NCBI GenBank assembly: GCA_040005915.1
Contig: JBDTYA010000313.1
Coordinates: 1-10,673 of the forward strand
Direction: 5' to 3'
Source: JAENVT01 sp040005915
Lineage (GTDB): Bacteria > Actinomycetota > Acidimicrobiia > Acidimicrobiales > Ilumatobacteraceae
DNA: 10,673 nt
Shown here: positions 6,894 to 10,673 of the stretch, piece by piece
Numbering within the stretch: the first letter of the stretch is position 1
How the letters are laid out: each line of letters starts with the position of its first letter
Made by a program: the position numbers and the translations under genes
Notes under the pieces: model-generated
The model's input: only the letters and a program-made list of their open reading frames with translations
Database searches by the model: none
Told to the model about the DNA's origin: nothing

Positions 6894-8612
6894 ATGACCG
6901 ACCACGACACCGGTGGCCACCAAGAAGATTCACCCGAGACCGACCAGATCAGCGAGGGCGACGGGTTCGACACTCTTGGCCTTCGCCCCGAACTGTTGAA
7001 GACCATCATCGACCTCGGTTACGAAGAACCGACGCCGATCCAGCTTCAGACGATCCCCCACCTCCTTGCCGGCCGCGATCTGCTGGGCCAAGCGGCAACC
7101 GGCACGGGCAAGACCGCAGCCTTCGCGCTACCCGCGCTGCAGATGATCGACACCTCTGCCAAGGTCGTTCCGATCGCCTTGATCCTCGTACCGACGCGGG
7201 AACTGGCCATGCAGGTCAGCGAGGCCATCTTCCGCTACGGCCGCCAGCTCAACGTCAAGGTCACACCGATCTACGGCGGTCAACCGATCTTCCGCCAGTT
7301 GCAAGCCCTCGACCGCGGCGTGCACATCGTCGTGGCCACACCCGGGCGTGCGCTCGACCACATCGGCCGCGGCTCGTTGAACCTCAGCACGATTCGCACC
7401 GTCATCCTCGACGAGGCCGACGAGATGCTCGACATGGGCTTCGCCGACGACATCGATTCGATCCTCCAAGCAACACCCGAGAACCGCCAGACGGTGTTGT
7501 TCTCGGCGACGATGCCGGCCCGCATCAACGCGCTCGCCCGCAAGTATCAGCACGATCCCGTGCGCATCCAGATCGGCCGCGGCGATACGCAACCGGGGAC
7601 AGCGCTCATCCGTCAGAGCGCGTACATGGTGCAGCGCTCGCACAAGCCTGCCGCACTCGGCCGCATCCTCGACATCGAAGGCCCGAAGGCGACGCTCGTG
7701 TTCTGCCGAACGCGCATCGAGGTCGATCAGCTCACGGAGACGATGAACGGTCGCGGCTACCGCGCCGAGGCGCTGCACGGCGGGATGGACCAACCGCAGC
7801 GCGACCGGGTGATGAGCCGTCTTCGCGACGGCACTGCAGAACTGTTGGTCGCCACCGACGTGGCCGCCCGCGGTCTCGACGTCGACACGTTGACTCATGT
7901 CGTCAACTACGACGTGCCGTCTGCCGCCGAGAGCTACGTGCACCGCATCGGTCGTGTCGGCCGCGCAGGCCGCCAGGGTGTCGCGATCACGCTGGCCGAG
8001 CCACGCGAGCAACGGCTGTTGTTCAACATCGAGAAGTTGACCAAGCAGAAGATAGCGATCGAAAAGGTGCCGACGGTTGCCGACCTCCGGGCCAGGCAGA
8101 TCGAGCACACGGTGGCCGCCGTTCGCGAAGCTCTGGCATCCGACGATCTCGACGACTACAACGACGTGCTCAACGCCCTTGCCGGCGATCACAACATGCG
8201 CACCATCGCCCTCGCGGCGGTCAAGCTCGCCCACGAAGCCGGCGGGGCGACGGTCGACGAGGCCGAGATCCCCGACTTCTCACACAAGGTCGACCGCGGC
8301 CCGCGGCCCGACCGTGGCGAACGACCCGGGCAGAAGGGTCCTCGACCGAGTCCCGGCCACCGTGGCGGGACTGTGGGAACTGGGTTCATCTACGTCGCGC
8401 TCGGTCGCAAGGTCGGCATCCGCCCCGGTGACCTCGTCGGACTGATCGCCAACGAGAGCAACCTCAGTGGCCGCGAGATCGGGCCGATCAAGATCACCGA
8501 GCAATTCTCGATCGTCGGTGTTCCCGAGGCGAGGGTCGACGACGTGATCGCCACGTTGCGCAACACCATGCTGAAGGGCAAGCGCCCCAACGCCCGGCGT
8601 TACACCGACTGA
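6894..8612 (+). CDS. deaD: DEAD-box ATP-dependent RNA helicase with DbpA-type RNA-binding domain (DeaD/CsdA-like)
   Basis: A 572-residue RNA helicase that unwinds structured RNA using ATP, with expected roles in ribosome assembly, cold adaptation or mRNA turnover. All core motifs are present: Q motif GYEEPTPIQ (42-50), I ATGTGKT (68-74), Ia PTREL (100-104), Ib TPGR (149-152), II DEAD (173-176), III SAT (204-206), IV VFCRT (269-273), V ATDVAARGLDV (320-330), VI HRIGRVGRAGR (350-360). A helical region (about 395-455) and a basic Pro/Arg/Gly-rich linker (465-492) lead to a DbpA-type RNA-binding domain (about 496-570: GTGFIYVALGRKVGIRPGDL through GREIGPIKI). Length and order match DeaD of other actinobacteria. 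The acidic 24-residue N-terminal tail is not part of the fold. ATG 6894 has a possible Shine-Dalgarno (CGAGAG) about ten bases upstream. The gene overlaps the minus-strand acetyltransferase by 13 bp at the 3' end. Confidence 0.96.
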   Translation: MTDHDTGGHQEDSPETDQISEGDGFDTLGLRPELLKTIIDLGYEEPTPIQLQTIPHLLAGRDLLGQAATGTGKTAAFALPALQMIDTSAKVVPIALILVPTRELAMQVSEAIFRYGRQLNVKVTPIYGGQPIFRQLQALDRGVHIVVATPGRALDHIGRGSLNLSTIRTVILDEADEMLDMGFADDIDSILQATPENRQTVLFSATMPARINALARKYQHDPVRIQIGRGDTQPGTALIRQSAYMVQRSHKPAALGRILDIEGPKATLVFCRTRIEVDQLTETMNGRGYRAEALHGGMDQPQRDRVMSRLRDGTAELLVATDVAARGLDVDTLTHVVNYDVPSAAESYVHRIGRVGRAGRQGVAITLAEPREQRLLFNIEKLTKQKIAIEKVPTVADLRARQIEHTVAAVREALASDDLDDYNDVLNALAGDHNMRTIALAAVKLAHEAGGATVDEAEIPDFSHKVDRGPRPDRGERPGQKGPRPSPGHRGGTVGTGFIYVALGRKVGIRPGDLVGLIANESNLSGREIGPIKITEQFSIVGVPEARVDDVIATLRNTMLKGKRPNARRYTD

Positions 8613-9184
8613 CCGCCGGCTCGTCGGTTTCGCCACACCACTTCCCCGTCGACGACCTCCGAAGTAGGCGCCAGTCCGACGCGACGTGCGACTGCAGCCG
8701 ATGCAGCGTGCGCCGGATGGACGTAGGCGACGATCGAGTCGATCCCGTTCTCCGCGAGCCACACGACCAGTGCCGTGGTCGCCTCCGTCGCGAAGCCTCG
8801 CCGCTGCCACGGCGTGCCGATCGTCCACGCGATCGCCGCCTCGGGGTCCGAGTCGGGATTGACGACGGTTGCCTGCAGCGTCCCGATCGCCCGACAGTCG
8901 ACGCGACTGCGCACGATCCAGTTGAGCCACAGCTCGGAGTCGCTCCCCGACCCAGCGACCCACGACGCATAGCGCGCCGCCAGCTCATCGTGCGTCGCCG
9001 GACGTCCACCGGTGAACTCGTGCAACGACGGGTCCGACAGCACCACGACCATCTCGGCGGCGTCCTCTGCCCGCAGTGCGCTCAACACCAATCGCTCGCT
9101 GCTGATCGTGGAAGCGTCGCTCGATCGGTTGATTCGCGAACGATAACTGCGGCCGCGAGCGGTATGTGCTGTACTCAAGGCCAT
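8600..9184 (-). CDS. GNAT-family N-acetyltransferase (RimJ/RimL-like)
   Basis: A 194-residue acetyl-CoA-dependent acetyltransferase, probably cytoplasmic. Family features are the N-terminal strand and helix SERLVLSALRAEDAAEMVVVLSD (about 29-51) and a FTGG turn. The core strand AIAWTIG precedes the acetyl-CoA pyrophosphate loop Q127-R-R-G-F-A (QRRGFATEA). The C-terminal HPAHAASAAVARRVGL (156-171) matches the segment around the usual Asn-x-x-Ser. The substrate is unknown. The frame stays open to 9538, but that extension is antisense to a coding gene and reads as Ser/Arg-rich sequence without structure. I therefore start at ATG 9184. Even this leaves about 28 unconserved N-terminal residues, so the true start may lie further in with a non-ATG codon. 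The 3' end overlaps the helicase gene by 13 bp. Confidence 0.85.
   Translation of the reverse strand: MALSTAHTARGRSYRSRINRSSDASTISSERLVLSALRAEDAAEMVVVLSDPSLHEFTGGRPATHDELAARYASWVAGSGSDSELWLNWIVRSRVDCRAIGTLQATVVNPDSDPEAAIAWTIGTPWQRRGFATEATTALVVWLAENGIDSIVAYVHPAHAASAAVARRVGLAPTSEVVDGEVVWRNRRAGGQSV
9172..9177 (+). promoter_or_regulatory. Possible -10 box for the DUF6285-like gene
   Basis: TACTCA ends five bases before ATG 9183, near the spacing expected for a leaderless mRNA, but it lacks the terminal T of TANNNT. No -35 is recognisable. The AAGG at 9177-9180 is too close to the ATG to act as a normal Shine-Dalgarno. The box lies inside the acetyltransferase coding region on the other strand. 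Confidence 0.2.
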
Positions 9185-9545
9185 GAGCGACCGACCGAGC
9201 GACGCCGCCCTGTGGGCATCGGTGTCCGACACATTGCGGCGCACCGTGCTTCCCGAACTCTCCGATCCTGAGGCCCGGGCCGCCACGATCCAGCTGATCG
9301 CCTTGGCCGTGTACGCCGGTCGCCGCGGCATCGACCCGGCGCGCCGCCGCAGCGACGAGCTGTCGGAGGCACTCGGGGGCGCCGCCGGACAAGACGTGAT
9401 GCGGTCGTGCATCGCCGTGCTCGCCGACCCGCACCATCGCATCCTCCATGTCATCCGAGAGATCCTCGGTGGCCACCTCGACGACGATCTCGAGGTCGAG
9501 TCCGCGATGTTGCAGGCCATCAACGGGCAGGTGCCCAATGGATGA
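9183..9545 (+). CDS. Small helical protein, DUF6285-like
   Basis: A 120-residue, mostly helical soluble protein. The opening MSDRPSDAALWASVSDTLRR, followed by LPELSDPEARAATIQLIALAVYAGRRG, resembles DUF6285. As I recall, those are short proteins of unknown function encoded beside phosphotransferase-family (APH) genes in actinobacteria and proteobacteria. The assignment rests on this pattern and the neighbour, not on a search. No catalytic motif, cysteine pair or membrane helix is visible. The last codons overlap the start of the APH-fold gene by 8 bp, implying translational coupling and probably a physical or functional partnership. The start codon ATG 9183 shares the palindrome CATG with the divergent acetyltransferase start. 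Confidence 0.8.
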   Translation: MSDRPSDAALWASVSDTLRRTVLPELSDPEARAATIQLIALAVYAGRRGIDPARRRSDELSEALGGAAGQDVMRSCIAVLADPHHRILHVIREILGGHLDDDLEVESAMLQAINGQVPNG

Positions 9546-10455
9546 AGGTCGCCTCGCCGAATTCGTCACCGCGCAGGCCGGCGAGCCCGTCGAGATCCGC
9601 AGCATGCGCCGAGTGGCGTTCACGCACTCGCGTGCCGTGTACGACCTCGACACGTCTGCGGGCAGGCTGATCATGCGAATGCTCGTCGACGGCGCCGGCC
9701 TGCAATCGGTCGCCGACGAGTTCGCGTTGATGCAGAGCTTGCGAGCTGCCGGTATCCCGGTCGCGAACCCGCGGTGGTGCGAGCCGGTCGGGAAAGTTCT
9801 TGGCCGGCCGTTCCTCGTCACCGACTACGTGGATGGTCAGTCCGTTGCCGACGACGATCGAGGATCCGACTCGCCTGCGGCGGCCGGCCTGGTGAAGGCG
9901 CTCGCTGCGCTCCACGAGTTGCCGCTCGATGACCACCTGCCGACGGTCGACCCTCTCCAGGCCACCCACATCCAGATAGAACACTGGCGCAACGTCGGCA
10001 AGACCGGTGGAGGCGGGCGCGTGCCCTTGCTGGACTTTGCCGAGATGTGGCTGCACCAGCACGTGCCCGTGTCGGTACAGCTCGCTCTCGTGCACGGGGC
10101 CCCGCAGCCCGCCAACGTCGTGATGGCCGGCGGCGCCGTGCAGGCGGTCACGGAGTGGGCCTTCGCACACGTCAGCGACCCGATCGAGGACTGGTCGTAC
10201 CTGGCGACGCAGGATGGCACGACGGCAAAGGTCAGGGAGTGGCGCGCGGTCGTCGAACGCGAGGGAGGCGTGCGCACGAGCGACGACGAATGGCTGTACT
10301 GGGAGGCGTTCAACCTCTACAAGGGCGCGTGCATGGGTCGCGTCTCGCTGGTGCAGTTCGAGCGCGGCGTCAACCGCTCGCCACGCATGGCCATCGCCGG
10401 AACCGCCGGGTACCACTCGCGCTTGCGGCGCCTCGTCAACATAGTGGAGTCGTAG
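9538..10455 (+). CDS. Aminoglycoside-phosphotransferase-fold protein, degenerate catalytic loop
   Basis: A 305-residue protein of the APH / choline-kinase-like family, of the type related to ACAD10/11 kinase domains. The N-lobe has AFTHSRAVYDLDTSAGRLIMRM and an EFALMQSLRAAGIPVANPRW helix-strand unit. The hinge region reads GRPFLVTDYVDGQSV. The C-lobe has LAALHEL and then the catalytic loop H186-G-A188-P-Q-P-A-N193, where the family norm is HGD-x4-N. The metal-binding segment is AVTE206WAFAHVSDPIEDWSYL instead of AVLDWEFA...DP..D. Both key acidic positions are therefore altered (Asp to Ala, Asp to Glu), suggesting weak or absent kinase activity. ATG 9538 overlaps the upstream DUF6285-like gene by 8 bp (ATGGATGA). 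The frame extends upstream to 9448, but only as a shadow of that gene. No acyl-CoA dehydrogenase partner is in view. Confidence 0.88.
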   Translation: MDEGRLAEFVTAQAGEPVEIRSMRRVAFTHSRAVYDLDTSAGRLIMRMLVDGAGLQSVADEFALMQSLRAAGIPVANPRWCEPVGKVLGRPFLVTDYVDGQSVADDDRGSDSPAAAGLVKALAALHELPLDDHLPTVDPLQATHIQIEHWRNVGKTGGGGRVPLLDFAEMWLHQHVPVSVQLALVHGAPQPANVVMAGGAVQAVTEWAFAHVSDPIEDWSYLATQDGTTAKVREWRAVVEREGGVRTSDDEWLYWEAFNLYKGACMGRVSLVQFERGVNRSPRMAIAGTAGYHSRLRRLVNIVES

Positions 10456-10460
10456 AAACC

Positions 10461-10474
10461 CAACGATTTCGTTG
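10461..10474. repeat. Inverted repeat overlapping the -35 region
   Basis: CAACGA-TT-TCGTTG is a perfect palindrome with six-base arms, beginning five bases after the kinase-fold gene's stop. Its right arm runs into the TTGACT -35 box. The two-base centre suits a dimeric repressor site better than an RNA hairpin. No regulator is assigned. Confidence 0.35.
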
Positions 10475-10499
10475 ACTTCCCTCGTGGTCGAACTAGTGT
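10472..10499 (+). promoter_or_regulatory. Strong promoter, TTGACT-16-TAGTGT
   Basis: TTGACT (10472-10477) is one base off the -35 consensus. TAGTGT (10494-10499) fits the actinobacterial TANNNT -10, with a 16-bp spacer. Transcription would start at about 10506-10507, right at ATG 10507, giving a leaderless mRNA. This is the best promoter in the window. Confidence 0.65.
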
Positions 10500-10503
10500 T
10501 CGA
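10488..10503. promoter_or_regulatory. LexA (SOS) box
   Basis: TCGAAC-TAGT-GTTCGA matches the mycobacterial/Gram-positive LexA consensus TCGAAC-N4-GTTCGA with both half-sites perfect. It covers the whole -10 box and ends four bases before ATG 10507, so bound LexA would block RNA polymerase. Its position implies that the downstream operon is induced by DNA damage. Confidence 0.75.
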
Positions 10504-10506
10504 TCC

Positions 10507-10670
10507 ATGAGATCCACTGCGATTCGCGAGTTGATCGGGCCAGGGCCGAGGCCGGGAGGATCAGCATCGCCCAACGGCTGGAGGCGCTCGTCGCCGACGG
10601 CACTGTCACCGTCGTCCTCCCCGATACCACCGCCAAGTGCCACGGCCCACCACCTGCCCTTGCCGCATGA
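10507..10670 (+). CDS. Short ORF under LexA control, apparently frameshifted
   Basis: The promoter and LexA box point to ATG 10507. Reading from it gives MRSTAIRELIG and then Pro/Ser/Arg-rich sequence (PGPRPGGSASP...) that looks out of frame. From about 10539 the coding character moves to the -1 frame: ARAEAGRISIAQRLEALVAD, then GTVTVVLPDTTAKC, with G/C-ending codons, stopping at TGA 10668-10670. That second frame has no ATG, GTG or TTG anywhere after its upstream stop at 10494. One missing base near 10537 would join them into a product of about 54 residues. Causes could be a sequencing error, a real mutation or programmed -1 frameshifting. I do not recognise the protein. The stop codon overlaps a following ATG as ATGA, suggesting an operon continuing to the right. 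Confidence 0.45.
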
Positions 10671-10673
10671 GTG
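10667..10673 (+). CDS. Possible start of the next gene in the SOS-type operon
   Basis: ATG 10667 overlaps the preceding TGA as ATGA, a common coupled-gene junction. Only two codons (Met-Ser) fit in the window, so the product cannot be identified. Confidence 0.3.

Noticed and set aside
7128..8234. Minus-strand open frame of 368 codons
   Set aside because: It lies opposite the helicase, whose motifs are complete. The antisense translation is Val/Asp/Arg/His-rich with no family resemblance.
9185..9538. N-terminal extension of the acetyltransferase to 9538
   Set aside because: The extra 118 codons are antisense to the DUF6285-like gene and translate to Ser/Arg/Pro-rich sequence. The GNAT fold begins well downstream.
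10317..10643. Minus-strand open frame across the LexA promoter
   Set aside because: It is antisense to the end of the kinase-fold gene and crosses a clear promoter and operator. Its composition is Gly/Arg/Asp-rich, and there is no start signal at 10643.

Overview
The window is high-GC DNA with strong G/C preference at third codon positions. It is most likely from an actinobacterium, and an Acidimicrobiia (Ilumatobacter-like) origin is my best guess. Supporting signs are a luciferase-like (probable F420-dependent) oxidoreductase, an actinobacterial LexA box (TCGAAC-N4-GTTCGA), start codons lying directly downstream of TANNNT boxes (leaderless-type starts), and a split cobalamin-dependent acyl-CoA mutase. 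Placement below phylum is inference. I found no tRNA, rRNA, CRISPR array, insertion sequence or phage gene.

Layout, left to right. (1) The 3' end of an unrecognised, possibly beta-propeller protein (to 509) converges on an EntS-like MFS exporter on the minus strand (547-1818), with a small GC hairpin between the stop codons. (2) An amidase-signature hydrolase (1860-3293) diverges from the exporter. (3) A short AT-richer gap leads to a small two-helix membrane protein (3405-3746) and a luciferase-like oxidoreductase (3785-4702). (4) A two-gene unit encodes the catalytic (4768-6420) and B12-binding (6431-6826) subunits of an acyl-CoA mutase. Its active-site residues fit isobutyryl-CoA mutase better than methylmalonyl-CoA mutase. 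(5) A DEAD-box RNA helicase with a DbpA-type C-terminal domain (6894-8612) overlaps the 3' end of a minus-strand GNAT acetyltransferase (8600-9184). (6) Starting at the same CATG as that acetyltransferase, but on the plus strand, is a coupled pair: a small DUF6285-like protein (9183-9545) and an aminoglycoside-phosphotransferase-fold protein (9538-10455) whose catalytic Asp is replaced by Ala. (7) The right edge holds a strong promoter overlapped by a LexA box. It drives a short ORF that appears frameshifted and ends in an ATGA overlap with a further gene.

Most genes are metabolic or housekeeping. The mutase pair would interconvert n-butyryl-CoA and isobutyryl-CoA, linking valine or fatty-acid catabolism to central metabolism. 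Its MeaB-type G-protein chaperone is not in the window. I see no evidence for a new defence or mobile system. The most informative observations are the mutase specificity residues, the degenerate kinase-fold protein in its DUF6285 pair, the head-to-head start codons at 9182-9185, and the SOS-type operon start at the right end.
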